Assembly (NCBI RefSeq): GCF_000739015.1
Contig: NZ_JPUG01000070.1
Location: forward strand, 174,113-238,112
Length of the DNA: 64,000 nucleotides
DNA from: Microvirga sp. BSC39
GTDB taxonomy: Bacteria; Pseudomonadota; Alphaproteobacteria; Rhizobiales; Beijerinckiaceae
Direction of reading: 5' to 3'
Shown piece by piece: positions 24,279-32,751 of this stretch. The notes beneath the pieces are model-generated. The model searched no databases, was not told where the DNA came from, and saw only the letters and a program-made list of their open reading frames with translations. Positions within the stretch are counted from its first letter, which is position 1, and every line of letters begins with the position of its first letter. Position numbers and translations under genes: made by a program.

Positions 24279-25007
24279 TTAATGGTTCCCAAGGGAGGCT
24301 TGCCCCTCCCGGCGGTCCGAGATCGCCGCCCGGCCGCGGGTGAGCCTCTTGTGCAGGTGAACCATCATCACGGCGCCGAAAACCGGCGTGATGAGGTTCA
24401 GCACCGGCACGAGAACGAGACCAGCCACCACGGCGCCGGCGGCCAGCACCGTCCCCCGGTGCTCCGTACGCAGGCGCGCCACGTCCTCGGCCGGCCAGAA
24501 GCGCCCCGCCGCCAGCTCGAAATACTCGCGCCCGAGCAGGTAGGCGTTGGCCACGAAGAACGCCCCGATATTGATGCCGGGGATGAAGAACAGCAGCAGG
24601 GCGACGAGGTTCACCAGCAGCGACAGGCCGGCAAAGCGGATGCCGTAAAGGAGGGCCTTGCCGAAGGGCAGCGCCCGGCCCGGCGGATCGGCCGGGTAAT
24701 CCTTGTGCTCGACCACCTCGGCGACGTCGTCAAGAAAGTAGCCCGCCACGATGGCCGAGATCGCAGGCAACAGGTAGATCAGCGCCACGAAGAGCCCGAA
24801 GCCCGCGAGAAAGAACGCGAAGCTGTCGATGATCGGGTAGGTGGCGCTGAGATCGTGATTGGTGAGGAAGATGTCGAACAGCTTCGTCAGGCCGAGCCAG
24901 ACGAGGACGAGCAGCGCCAGGGTCAATCCGATCGATTTCCAGAGAATGCGCCGCAGCGGGGGCGAGAAGACCTCGCGGGCTGCCGCGAAAACCGATTGGA
25001 TGAGCAT
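24279..25007 (-). CDS. cysZ: EI24/CysZ-family membrane protein
   Basis: A 242-residue inner-membrane protein with about four to six hydrophobic segments (IGLTLALLVLVWLGLTKLF, FAFFLAGFGLFVALIYLLPA, LLVNLVALLLFFIPGI, LAAGAVVAGLVLVPVLNLI). The motif IPGINIGAFFVANAYLLGREYFELAA is typical of the EI24/CysZ family (given in part), which in E. coli takes up sulfate. The transport role in this organism is inferred, since no cysteine synthesis genes are nearby. It is transcribed away from the amine oxidase-like gene. Confidence 0.82.
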   Translation of the reverse strand: MLIQSVFAAAREVFSPPLRRILWKSIGLTLALLVLVWLGLTKLFDIFLTNHDLSATYPIIDSFAFFLAGFGLFVALIYLLPAISAIVAGYFLDDVAEVVEHKDYPADPPGRALPFGKALLYGIRFAGLSLLVNLVALLLFFIPGINIGAFFVANAYLLGREYFELAAGRFWPAEDVARLRTEHRGTVLAAGAVVAGLVLVPVLNLITPVFGAVMMVHLHKRLTRGRAAISDRREGQASLGNH

Positions 25008-25064
25008 CTGTCCTTCGTCCCCTGAAACTTTAAGGCCACGCTTGATGCGCTGCGGAGCTTACTT

Positions 25065-26366
25065 ATGAACGAAGCCGCCGCAAAGCGAGAGGTGGGGGAA
25101 CCTGTGCCGTTGAAAACCGAAACGTCGATCACCCCTGCAGGGGATCCAGATGTGATCGTCATCGGCGCAGGCAGCGCCGGCATCGCGGCCACGCGGCATC
25201 TCATCGCCCGTGGGCTCACGGTCACGATCCTGGAGGCTCGGGACCGCATCGGCGGGCGCGCGCTCACGCGGAGCTTCAAGGGCCACCCGGTCGATCTCGG
25301 CGCTCACTGGCTCCATGCAGGTCCCATCAACCCTCTGGTGAAGCTGGGCTTCGAGCGGCGCGAGCCCCTGCGCCGGGCTCCCGTCGATGGGCATTTCTTC
25401 GTGCGCGGCCAACCGGGAAGCCGGGCCGACAGCGCGGCGCTGGACCGTGCCTTCGCCATGGCCGACAGGGCCATGAACGAAGGAGCGAAAGCCCGTGAGG
25501 ACCAGCCGGCCGCAAAGGTCCTGCCCCCCATGGGGCCGCAGGGGCGGCGGGTGGCGGCCATCCATGGGCTGGTCTCAGGGAGGCCGCTCGACCAGGTCAG
25601 CCTGCACGATTTCCCGAGCATGGAATATGCCGACAACCTCTTCATCGCGGGCGGGCTCGGCGCCTATGTGAGCCGGCTGGCGCGAGGCCTGCCGATCCGT
25701 CTCGGGGCCGCGGTGCGGTCCATCGACTGGTCGGCTCAAGGCGTGCGGGTCGAGAGCACTGCCGGAACGCTGCGCGGGAAAGCCGTGATCGTGACCGCCC
25801 CCATGGCGGTGCTGCAGCAGGACACGATCCGGTTTACCCCTGCCTTGCCGAATGCCGTCCAGGAGGCGGTCCATGGCTTCACGCAGGGCGTTTACGAGCA
25901 TGTGGTGCTGCACTGGCCGAATTCGCTGTTCCGCGGAGCGGATCGCCTGGCCAGCCTCACCGGCACACGCCGGGAGCCGCCGGGGCTTCTCACCTGCATC
26001 GACGGCACGCCGTTCCATTTCTTCGAGCTCGACCAGCCCAGTGCCGCAGGCTTCGACCGGCGGGATGCTCATGCGCCGTTCCGGTTTGCCCGCGCGGTGC
26101 TGGCCGAGCATTTCGGCCACCGGGCCATCCGCAATCTCTCGGCCCTGCACAGCACCGCGTGGCGCAACGATCCCTGGTCTCGCGCCTCCTGGGCGGTGGT
26201 GCCGCCGGGGTCCTACCCGATCCGCGACACCCTGAAGGCGCCGGTCGGCGAGCGGATCTGGTTTGCCGGCGAGGCGCTGTCGCGGGCCCAATGGGGCACG
26301 GCGGGGGGAGCCTGGGAGGAAGGCGAGCGAGCCGCCGAGGAGATCGTCAGGCAGCTGGCCCGCTGA
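25065..26366 (+). CDS. Flavin amine-oxidase family FAD-dependent oxidoreductase
   Basis: A 433-residue FAD enzyme. The dinucleotide-binding motif is VIVIGAGSAGIAATRHLIARG, followed by LEARDRIGGRALT, the GG doublet of the amine oxidase family. The C-terminal FAD motif RIWFAGEALSRAQWGTAGGAWEEG closes the fold. Family members oxidise primary amines, polyamines or related compounds, releasing peroxide and ammonia; the substrate here is unknown. GGAG sits seven bases before the ATG. No Tat signal is visible, so it is probably cytoplasmic. Confidence 0.87.
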   Translation: MNEAAAKREVGEPVPLKTETSITPAGDPDVIVIGAGSAGIAATRHLIARGLTVTILEARDRIGGRALTRSFKGHPVDLGAHWLHAGPINPLVKLGFERREPLRRAPVDGHFFVRGQPGSRADSAALDRAFAMADRAMNEGAKAREDQPAAKVLPPMGPQGRRVAAIHGLVSGRPLDQVSLHDFPSMEYADNLFIAGGLGAYVSRLARGLPIRLGAAVRSIDWSAQGVRVESTAGTLRGKAVIVTAPMAVLQQDTIRFTPALPNAVQEAVHGFTQGVYEHVVLHWPNSLFRGADRLASLTGTRREPPGLLTCIDGTPFHFFELDQPSAAGFDRRDAHAPFRFARAVLAEHFGHRAIRNLSALHSTAWRNDPWSRASWAVVPPGSYPIRDTLKAPVGERIWFAGEALSRAQWGTAGGAWEEGERAAEEIVRQLAR

Positions 26367-26371
26367 TCCGG

Positions 26372-26650
26372 TCAGCTCGGGTCGAGGCCCGCTTCCAGCC
26401 TCGTGCGGATCCATGCCAGGGCTTGGTCCAGATCCGTGAAGACCGGAGGGGTGACGCTCATTAGGGGACCGCAGGGGCCGAAGCCGGCCTCCAGAAACCA
26501 ACCTTCGATCTGCTCCCGCTCGCCAAGGGTTTCCTCTGCCGTCACGCGGGAGAGAACAGCCACGAGATGCCCGGCGGCGAGAACGAGGTGTCCCTCATGG
26601 CCGCCGCCATCGGTCATCACGGATATGGGCTGCAGGGTGATTTCGGGCAT
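26372..26650 (-). CDS. Small hypothetical protein downstream of a Crp/Fnr gene
   Basis: A 92-residue protein with no signal peptide and no family that I recognise. The sequence is balanced and protein-like (VMTDGGGHEGHLVLAAGHLVAVL, AEETLGEREQIEGWFLEAGF, FTDLDQALAWIRTRLEAGL). It lies 21 bases after the Crp/Fnr-type regulator on the same strand, so the two are probably one operon. No clear Shine-Dalgarno is present, in line with translational coupling. The hydrophobic first half and the amphipathic end suggest a small alpha/beta fold. Function unknown. Confidence 0.6.
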   Translation of the reverse strand: MPEITLQPISVMTDGGGHEGHLVLAAGHLVAVLSRVTAEETLGEREQIEGWFLEAGFGPCGPLMSVTPPVFTDLDQALAWIRTRLEAGLDPS

Positions 26651-26671
26651 CGTGCGTTCGGAGGCGTCGGA

Positions 26672-27391
26672 CTACCGGTGCTCGTTCTGGAGGCTGAGAT
26701 AGGTGGAGGTGAACTCGCCTACTTTCTTCAGCCGCTCCCAGTCGAGGATGGTCAGAGAGTCTCCTTGGAACCGGATCAGCCCCTCTTTGCGCAGTTCTTG
26801 CAGCACCCGGTTCACGTGGACGGTCGAGAGCCCCAAGGTGTCGCCGAGTTCGGCCTGCGTGATGGGGAGTTGAACCGTATCGCCCTCGGCGCGGCCGACC
26901 ACCTTGAGACGCAGATAAAGCTCGCAGATCAGGTGCGCCATGTGGGCCGTTGCCGAGAGACGCCCCATGGCGGTCAGCCACTCCCGGTGAATGGCACCGT
27001 CGATGAGCGTGTTGAGCCACAGCATCCGGGTGAGATGGGGAAACTCGTCGGTGATTTTTTCCAGCGTCGCATGCGGAACGGCGGCGATGCGGCAGGTGGT
27101 CAGCGCCAGGACGCCGTGATCCATCGTTTTCAGAAGAAAACTATGCAGATCGAGGAAATCGCCCGGAACGTGGAGTGCGGAGATCTGCCGCCGCCCATTC
27201 GACACGAGCTTGTAGCGGGCGGCGAAACCATCCAGGAGCAGGGAGCTCTCGTTCGGACGATCCCCCTCGCGCACGATGTCCTCATCGGCCTCGACGACCC
27301 TGACGCGGGAAATCGCATTTTCCAGCGCTCTCTTCTCGGCGTCGGAGAGCTGGTCGCGCTGTTCGAGCTTTAAGATCAGGGGGTTGGTCAT
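26672..27391 (-). CDS. Crp/Fnr family transcriptional regulator
   Basis: A 239-residue regulator. The N-terminal cyclic-nucleotide-binding-like domain spans about residues 15-145 (VREGDRPNESSLLLDGFAARY, ALHVPGDFLDLHSF) and a winged HTH occupies about 155-225 (LPITQAELGDTLGLSTVHVNRVLQELRKEGLI in pieces). No Fnr cysteine cluster is seen, so it is not an oxygen-sensing Fe-S protein; many such proteins in Methylobacteriaceae have unknown signals. The start chosen is the third of three close Met codons (MTNPLILKLEQRDQL), which fits the family's start; ribosome binding sequence is weak. Confidence 0.9.
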   Translation of the reverse strand: MTNPLILKLEQRDQLSDAEKRALENAISRVRVVEADEDIVREGDRPNESSLLLDGFAARYKLVSNGRRQISALHVPGDFLDLHSFLLKTMDHGVLALTTCRIAAVPHATLEKITDEFPHLTRMLWLNTLIDGAIHREWLTAMGRLSATAHMAHLICELYLRLKVVGRAEGDTVQLPITQAELGDTLGLSTVHVNRVLQELRKEGLIRFQGDSLTILDWERLKKVGEFTSTYLSLQNEHR

Positions 27392-27575
27392 ACAGGTCAT
27401 TGCTGGGGTAGGAACGGCCCTGTTCTGGCCAAACTCCGTTCTTAGCCGCACTCACATATGTTTATGCTCGAGTTTGATTTTGGTTTCACAATGTCGCGGC
27501 CCACACCTTCACGTCCTCGTGGGATCGTGAGGTCGATCATGCGGATTGCTCATGAAGTCGGCGTGACTATCGAGG

Positions 27576-27953
27576 CTAATCCAGCAAGGCTTGGATCACC
27601 TTCGCGGGAGCCTGCTCGCCATAAGGCTTGGCGATGAAGACCGCCTCCTCCGGCAGGTGGCTGCTCTCCGGCCGCCAATGACCTGACGTGATGACCACCG
27701 AGATGTGCGGCCACTCGCGACGCACGAGGGATGCGAGTTCGAGGCCGTTCATGGAGCCCGGCATCTGCACGTCGGTGAAAACGACACGGATGTCGGTGCG
27801 ACTCGCGAGGACCTCCTGGGCGGCCTGGGCATTGGCAGTCTCGATCACCTCGAACCCGGCATCCATGAGAGCGTCGGCGGTTGCGATGCGAACGAAAAGC
27901 TCGTCCTCGACGAGAAGCACCACAGGTCGCGGGGGGATCGAATGGCCGTTCAT
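27576..27953 (-). CDS. Single-domain response regulator
   Basis: A 125-residue stand-alone receiver. The acidic pair is in VLLVEDELFVR, the phospho-acceptor aspartate in VVFTDVQMPGSMNG, the threonine/serine in VVITSGHWRP and the lysine in FIAKPYG, so it should be phosphorylated normally. There is no output domain; such CheY-like or FixJ-N-like proteins act by protein contact. No histidine kinase is adjacent. It is followed after about 180 bases by the Crp/Fnr gene and is separated from the dehydrogenase gene upstream. Confidence 0.92.
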   Translation of the reverse strand: MNGHSIPPRPVVLLVEDELFVRIATADALMDAGFEVIETANAQAAQEVLASRTDIRVVFTDVQMPGSMNGLELASLVRREWPHISVVITSGHWRPESSHLPEEAVFIAKPYGEQAPAKVIQALLD

Positions 27954-28109
27954 CAGAACTGATTTGCTCGCGACAGAGGTGTGGGTCGGAGTGACGTGGG
28001 TCGGCTCACGCGATTCGTCTCGATTAACATATGTTAGAGCAACGTTAGAGCAAGGGCGTTCGTCCGAAAATCAGCGGATCCGGAGATTTCCACTCGTCCT
28101 GGAGCAGAG

Positions 28110-29102
28110 TCAGAGCATGCTCGGCAGCACGCGGTCCGGCGGCTTGTGGCCGTCCACGAAGGCCCGGATGTTGACGATCACCTTCTCGCCCATGGCGACG
28201 CGCCCCTCGTGCGTCGCCGAGCCCATATGGGGCAGGAGCACCACCTTGCCCTGCTTGGCGAGCCGCACGAGGCGCGGATTGACGGCGGGCTCCTCCTCGA
28301 ACACGTCGAGGCCCGCGCCCGCGATGGCGCCAGCCTCGATGAGCTTGGTCAGCGCCCCTTCGTCGATAATCTCGCCGCGGGCCGTGTTCACCAGGATCGC
28401 GTCCGTCTTCATGAGCTTGAGACGCCGCGCCGAGAGCAGGTGGTAGGTGGCCGGCGTATGCGGGCAATTCACGGACACGATGTCCATGCGGGCCAGCATC
28501 TGGTCGAGGGATTCCCAATAGGTCGCTTCGAGCTCCGCCTCGATTTTCGGCGGCACGTGGCGGCGGTTGTGGTAGTGGATCGACAGGCCGAAGGCCTTGG
28601 CGCGGCGGGCCAGCGCCTGGCCGATGCGGCCCATGCCGACGATGCCGAGGCGTTTGCCCGTGATGCGCCGCCCGAGCATCCAGGTGGGCGACCAGCCGGC
28701 CCAATCCCCGTCAGGGATCACACGGGCGCCCTCCGGGATACGGCGGGCCACCGCCAAGATCAGCGCCATGGTCATGTCCGCCGTGTCTTCGGTGAGCACG
28801 CCGGGGGTGTTGGTGACGGTGATACCCTTGGCGACCGCGGCCGACACGTCGATATTGTCGACGCCGTTGCCGAAATTGGCGATGAGCTTCAGGCTGGAGC
28901 CGGCCTGATCGATGATCGCGGCATCGATCTCGTCGGTGATGGTGGGAACCAGCACGTCGGCCGTCTTGACGGCCTCCGCGAGTTCTTCGGCTGAGAGCGG
29001 CCTGTCCTCGAGGTTGAGGCGCGTGTCGAACAGCTCGCGCAGACGCGTCTCGATCACGTCGGGCAGGCGGCGGGTGACCACGACCAAGGGTCTTTTCTTC
29101 AT
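28110..29102 (-). CDS. D-2-hydroxyacid dehydrogenase (glyoxylate/hydroxypyruvate reductase type)
   Basis: A 330-residue NAD(P)-dependent D-isomer 2-hydroxyacid dehydrogenase. Visible are the substrate loop FGNGVDNIDVSAA, the Rossmann motif GIVGMGRIGQALARRAKAFG, the catalytic Arg in VNTARGEIIDE, Glu in GLDVFEEEP and His in LLPHMGSAT. The family includes glyoxylate and hydroxypyruvate reductases of the serine/C1 pathway and D-glycerate dehydrogenase; HYYHNRR-like residues after the Rossmann fold (SIHYHNRRHVPP) favour NADP. ATG was preferred to an upstream GTG. It is divergent from the SH3 gene. Confidence 0.9.
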   Translation of the reverse strand: MKKRPLVVVTRRLPDVIETRLRELFDTRLNLEDRPLSAEELAEAVKTADVLVPTITDEIDAAIIDQAGSSLKLIANFGNGVDNIDVSAAVAKGITVTNTPGVLTEDTADMTMALILAVARRIPEGARVIPDGDWAGWSPTWMLGRRITGKRLGIVGMGRIGQALARRAKAFGLSIHYHNRRHVPPKIEAELEATYWESLDQMLARMDIVSVNCPHTPATYHLLSARRLKLMKTDAILVNTARGEIIDEGALTKLIEAGAIAGAGLDVFEEEPAVNPRLVRLAKQGKVVLLPHMGSATHEGRVAMGEKVIVNIRAFVDGHKPPDRVLPSML

Positions 29103-29267
29103 CGGTTCACAAACCCTCAGCACTGAAAAAGCCGCGAAGTCTAAAGAGTTTCACGCTCTCTTAACCCTGGTTCGGCGATCAAAGGGGACGACCCGCCCCG
29201 TGGCGGCATCCGTCAAGCTTCTCTACCAGAGCCGGGCATTCAAGACAAAGTCATGATCGGAGAAACC

Positions 29268-29801
29268 ATGCGCAAGATCGTCCTTGCCCTTGCTGTCGCG
29301 AGCCTGAGCACCGGCGCGGCTCTTGCGCAGCAGCCTCCGGGCGGACGCCTGGGCACAGGCCTGCCCGTGCCCCGCTATGTCAGCCTCAAGACCGACCGGG
29401 TGAACCTGCGCGAAGGCCCCTCCAAGGATCACCGGACCGCCTGGGTGTTCCAGCGCGCGGGGCTGCCCGTGGAGATCATCGCCGAATACGAGACCTGGCG
29501 GCGCATCCGCGATTCGGAGGGCACCGAGGGCTGGGTTCTCCATTCGCTGCTGTCGGGACGCCGCACCGCCCTCGCCATGCCCTGGGCCAAGGGCAACCAG
29601 CCCCCGATCAGTCTGTTCGACCGCGCGGACGAAAAGAGCGGCGTGGTGGCCCATCTCCAGCCGGGGGTGATCACGAATATCAAGGGTTGCGACGGCCGGT
29701 GGTGCCGGGTGACGATAGCCATGGACGGCGCTCGCGACGTGGACGGCTACATCCAGCAGGAGAAGCTGTGGGGCGTCTATCCCAACGAGACGGTCGAGTA
29801 G
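29268..29801 (+). CDS. Secreted protein with bacterial SH3 domains
   Basis: A 177-residue protein with a signal peptide (MRKIVLALAVASLSTGAALAQ) and one clear bacterial SH3 domain (VNLREGPSKDHRTAWVFQRAGLPVEIIAEYETWRRI in part), followed by a second half with similar spacing (ISLFDRADEKSGVVAHLQPG, CDGRWCRVTI). Proteins of this kind bind cell-wall peptides and are common in Rhizobiales; a specific partner is unknown. An in-frame ATG 15 bases upstream is less likely because GGAGA lies nine bases before the chosen one. Confidence 0.85.
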   Translation: MRKIVLALAVASLSTGAALAQQPPGGRLGTGLPVPRYVSLKTDRVNLREGPSKDHRTAWVFQRAGLPVEIIAEYETWRRIRDSEGTEGWVLHSLLSGRRTALAMPWAKGNQPPISLFDRADEKSGVVAHLQPGVITNIKGCDGRWCRVTIAMDGARDVDGYIQQEKLWGVYPNETVE

Positions 29802-29873
29802 GCCTTTACCGATTTCTCAAGAATTGCAGGGCTAGAAGGCAACACCGTAACTTGTCCGCGAAAGCCTTCTCCC

Positions 29874-30020
29874 ATGAGTCTAAACCTGAGCTTCAAGCTG
29901 CTCCCGATCCTAGCCATTGTGCTGGGTATCGCCTCCCTGGTCGCGCCCCGTTTTCTTAACGTCTTCGTGGCGATCTTCCTGATCGTCTACGGCCTCGTGG
30001 GCTTCGGCTTCATTCGCTGA
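29874..30020 (+). CDS. DUF3096-type small membrane protein
   Basis: A 48-residue protein with two hydrophobic stretches (LLPILAIVLGIASLVAP and FVAIFLIVYGLVGFGFIR) separated by a short polar turn, which matches the small DUF3096 family. It is likely a two-helix inner-membrane protein of unknown role. No strong ribosome binding site is visible before the ATG. It lies 72 bases downstream of the SH3 gene on the same strand and just before a palindromic repeat. Too short to be caught by a length cut-off. Confidence 0.7.
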   Translation: MSLNLSFKLLPILAIVLGIASLVAPRFLNVFVAIFLIVYGLVGFGFIR

Positions 30021-30042
30021 ACAGTTAAGACCCGCTCTTCAC

Positions 30043-30175
30043 TGTCATTCCCGCGCAGGCGGGAATCCATAACCGCTGACGGTACAGGCTAGAACGCACC
30101 GGCTTCCGAGGCGCCTTGCGCGCAAGCTGTCGTGTTTATGGATCCCGGGCTCCGCTGTGCGGCCCCGGGATGACA
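30043..30175. repeat. Composite intergenic palindromic repeat, copy A
   Basis: A 133-base unit made of two palindromes: TGTCATTCCCGC..GCGGGAATCC at one end and GGATCCCGGGCTCCG..CGGCCCCGGGATGACA at the other, with a less conserved centre. A second copy (51534-51665) occurs in the opposite orientation, with both ends nearly identical. Ends TGTCAT/ATGACA are inverted. Confidence 0.85.
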
Positions 30176-30182
30176 GTGCCGT

Positions 30183-31058
30183 TCAAACAGCCCCGCGCCT
30201 CATGAGGCGCGGGCCGAATACGTTGAAGGCGAGCCCCAGCACGATAATCGCGCCGCCGACGGCCTCGATCGGGTGCATGGCCTCGCCGAGGATCAGGGTC
30301 GACCCCAGGATCCCGGCAACCGGCACGAAGAGCGCGAAAGGCGTGATCGTGGCGGCCGGGTGGCGGGAGAGCAGATAAGCCCAGATCCCGAAGGCGAAGA
30401 TCGTGGTCGGGTAGGCGAGATACGCCACCGCCGCGAGCGTCCCGCCGTCCATGCGGGTCAGCGCGGCGATCACCGCGGCAGGGCCGTCGAGCCAGAGCGA
30501 CAGGCTGAGCAGCGGCAGCGGCGCGACCAGGCTCGACCAGACGATATAGCCCAGCATGTCGACCCGCCCGGCCCGCTTGGACACGATGTTGGCCACGCCC
30601 CAGCAGGCGGCGGCGATCACCGTCATGAGGAAGGGTCCGGCGCCCCCGCCGGTCATCCGGGGCCAGGCAATGAGCACGAGGCCGAAACCGGCAACAAGGC
30701 CGCCGACGATCTGATGCGGCCCGGGCCGCTCGTTCATCAGGACAGCGGCAAAGAGGATCGTGAAGAAGACCTGCGCCTGCATGACCACGGAGGCGAGGCT
30801 CGCCGGCATGCCGAGCGCGATGGCGGCAAAGAGCAGGCCGAACTGAGCGACGCCGAGAAAGAAGCCGTAGGCCACCACATTCGTCCAGCTGGTCTTCGGA
30901 CGCGGGACGAAGAAGACTGCCGGGATGGCGGCGAAGAGGAAGCGGAGGGCCGCCAGCAGCAGGGGCGGCGTGGTGGCGACACCGAGCTTGATCACGACGA
31001 AGCTCAGGCCCCAGATGACCGTAACGAGAAGGGCGGCGAGGCTGTGACTGAGCGGCAT
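30183..31058 (-). CDS. DMT superfamily EamA-type exporter
   Basis: A 291-residue inner-membrane protein with about ten transmembrane helices in two EamA repeats. The first begins HSLAALLVTVIWGLSFVVIKLG and the second near GPFLMTVIAAACWGVANIVSK; the typical end ALFVPVAGILGSTLILGEAMHPIEAVGGAIIVLGL is present (in pieces). Family members such as YdeD (EamA) export amino acids or their derivatives. The substrate is unknown. ATG was preferred to an upstream TTG. A repeat lies on each side of the gene. Confidence 0.9.
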   Translation of the reverse strand: MPLSHSLAALLVTVIWGLSFVVIKLGVATTPPLLLAALRFLFAAIPAVFFVPRPKTSWTNVVAYGFFLGVAQFGLLFAAIALGMPASLASVVMQAQVFFTILFAAVLMNERPGPHQIVGGLVAGFGLVLIAWPRMTGGGAGPFLMTVIAAACWGVANIVSKRAGRVDMLGYIVWSSLVAPLPLLSLSLWLDGPAAVIAALTRMDGGTLAAVAYLAYPTTIFAFGIWAYLLSRHPAATITPFALFVPVAGILGSTLILGEAMHPIEAVGGAIIVLGLAFNVFGPRLMRRGAV

Positions 31059-31062
31059 CTGA

Positions 31063-31198
31063 GGCACCGGACCCAAAAGTGGAAGGTACTTCCGGGATTG
31101 ATCCGATACTCAATCCCTTAAGCGGCGCATCGTCGAGCGCGAAAAACCGGGGCCACTTTTCACTGACGTGGCCCTCTGGGTCCGCACGATGCGCTAAA
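31063..31198. repeat. REP-like palindromic cluster
   Basis: The region between irr and the EamA gene holds AAAAGTGG (31074) and its complement CCACTTTT (31153), plus a 9-bp inverted repeat GCGCATCGT / ACGATGCGC (31125, 31186) around further short palindromes such as GGCCAC..GTGGCC. The AAAAGTGG core recurs downstream of trpS. It looks like REP-type sequence and may serve as a terminator for irr. Confidence 0.6.
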
Positions 31199-31227
31199 AA
31201 CCGGAATGCCGCTTCAGAGGGTGGTGA

Positions 31228-31695
31228 CTATGCCTTGCGGCGCAGGCGGACGATCACCTCCACGCCGGCCACTTCCATGCCCTCGGGCGGCTGGGGCAGG
31301 TCGGCGACGCTCAGGCCCGAGGTGGGCATGTCCACAAGCTCGCCCTCTTCCTCCAGGAAGAAGTGGTGGTGCTCGGTGGGGTTCGTGTCGAAATAGGACT
31401 TGGCGCCGTCCACTGCGAGCTGGCGCAGGAGGCCGGCTTCTGTGAACTGGTGCAGGGTGTTGTAGACCGTGGCGAGCGACACCGGCACGCGGGCCCGGGT
31501 CGCCTCGTCGAAGAGCATCTCGGCCGTGATGTGCCGGTCGCCCTTGCCGAACAGAAGCCACCCCAGGGACACGCGCTGGCGGGTCGGGCGCAGGCCCACG
31601 CGCCGCAGCTTGTCCCGCAATTCGGACACGGGGCAGCCCCTCCGATGCGCCGGAGCGGTGGTGGATGCGATGTAGGCGGACAAAGGATCGGTCAT
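31228..31695 (-). CDS. irr: Iron response regulator Irr (Fur family)
   Basis: A 155-residue Fur-family protein of the Irr type. The start contains a heme regulatory motif Gly-Cys-Pro (residues 20-22, RRGCPVSELRDKL), the winged helix carries RPTRQRVSLGWLLF and ATVYNTLHQFTEAG, and the heme/metal-binding HHH is at about 109-111 (TEHHHFFLEE). Irr accumulates when iron or heme is short, controls heme synthesis and iron uptake, and is degraded on binding heme. It is divergent from fabA, a common Rhizobiales arrangement. The heme uptake locus at 14-21 kb is a likely target. Confidence 0.93.
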   Translation of the reverse strand: MTDPLSAYIASTTAPAHRRGCPVSELRDKLRRVGLRPTRQRVSLGWLLFGKGDRHITAEMLFDEATRARVPVSLATVYNTLHQFTEAGLLRQLAVDGAKSYFDTNPTEHHHFFLEEEGELVDMPTSGLSVADLPQPPEGMEVAGVEVIVRLRRKA

Positions 31696-31943
31696 GTCAC
31701 GGAACTGAATGGACGAATGCGCGCTTCTAACATCACGATAATAGGAAAGCGAGAGGGTTGCCGCAAGGCAAACCCAGGGGCGGCTTTTGGAACGACAGGG
31801 TTCTCAAGGATCCTAGGGAGCGAAGAATCCCGGCTCAGGTCCCTTTGATGGACGGCCAAGCCTGTGCTACCAGAGCCGCACCATGGCCCCGAGGCTTTCT
31901 TGAGGCCCCTTTTGAGACCCTAGGGAAAGGATCGGCATCCGGC

Positions 31944-32465
31944 ATGGCCCGCCAGTCCAGCTTTAATTATGAAGAGCTCCTCGCCTGCGGGCGCGGAGAG
32001 TTGTTCGGCCCCGGCAACGCGCAATTGCCGCTCCCGCCCATGCTGATGTTCGACCGCATCACCTCCATCGGCGAGGATGGCGGCGCCTACGGCAAGGGCC
32101 ATGTGGTGGCGGAGCTCGACGTGAGGCCGGACCTCTGGTTCTTCCCCTGCCACTTCAAGGGCGATCCGGTGATGCCGGGCTGCCTCGGCCTCGATGCCCT
32201 GTGGCAGATGACCGGCTTCTTCCTCGGCTGGGGCGGTTCGCCTGGCCGCGGCCGGGCGCTCGGCGTCGGCGAGGTGAAGTTCTCCGATCAGGTGCTCCCC
32301 ACCGTCAAGAAGGTGGTCTACGGCGTCGATCTCAAGCGCGTGTTCCGCTCCAAGCTGGTGCTCGGCATCGCGGACGGCTGGCTCGAGGCCGATGGTCGCC
32401 GCATCTACGAGGCCAAGGACATGCGCGTCGGGCTGTTCCAGGCCGAAGCCCCGGTCGGCGGCTAG
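31944..32465 (+). CDS. fabA: 3-hydroxydecanoyl-ACP dehydratase/isomerase FabA
   Basis: A 173-residue enzyme (E. coli FabA 172). The active-site histidine is in FFPCHFKGDPVMPGCLG and the aspartate in GLDALWQMTGFF. FabA makes and isomerises trans-2-decenoyl-ACP, feeding unsaturated fatty acid synthesis together with FabB. The open frame reaches further upstream, but the family N-terminus (ARQSSFNYEELLACGRGELFG in part) fixes the start. It heads the fabA-fabB-fabI series; a repeat and a 286-base gap separate it from fabB. Confidence 0.96.
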   Translation: MARQSSFNYEELLACGRGELFGPGNAQLPLPPMLMFDRITSIGEDGGAYGKGHVVAELDVRPDLWFFPCHFKGDPVMPGCLGLDALWQMTGFFLGWGGSPGRGRALGVGEVKFSDQVLPTVKKVVYGVDLKRVFRSKLVLGIADGWLEADGRRIYEAKDMRVGLFQAEAPVGG

Positions 32466-32481
32466 CGCATCCCGAGAAGAA

Positions 32482-32528
32482 GCATCGAATCGATCCCAAA
32501 CGGGCAAATCCCATTTTGGGTCCGATGC
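32482..32528. repeat. Palindrome downstream of fabA
   Basis: GCATCG..ATCCCAAA pairs with TTTTGGG.TCCGATGC across a short loop, giving an imperfect stem of about 14 bp. The arm TTTTGGGTCCGATGC is the complement of GCATCGGACCCAAAA, close to the GGACCCAAAAGTGG of the REP-like cluster at 31063, so the two probably belong to one family. Confidence 0.6.
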
Positions 32529-32751
32529 TCCGGAATTCATCGCGGCGTCGGCTCCCAGGCCGGCGCCGTGCTCACATCCTGTTGACAAAGCCTGCTTTTT
32601 TCGAAAAACCGGCCTCGCTGCTCGGCGGCAGGAGCCTTGGTTTTCGCATCGTGCCGTCAACCAATCGCAGGCTCACGGTTGAGATTGAGCAGGGTCGGCC
32701 TTACGTCTCCGGGACAGGCCGGCAGTGAAGGTCCTTAGAAGAGGTTAGGCT

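Noticed and set aside
28033..28053. Tandem repeat GTTAGAGCAA twice
   Set aside because: Only two adjacent copies, with no spacer-repeat regularity; not a CRISPR and of no clear function.
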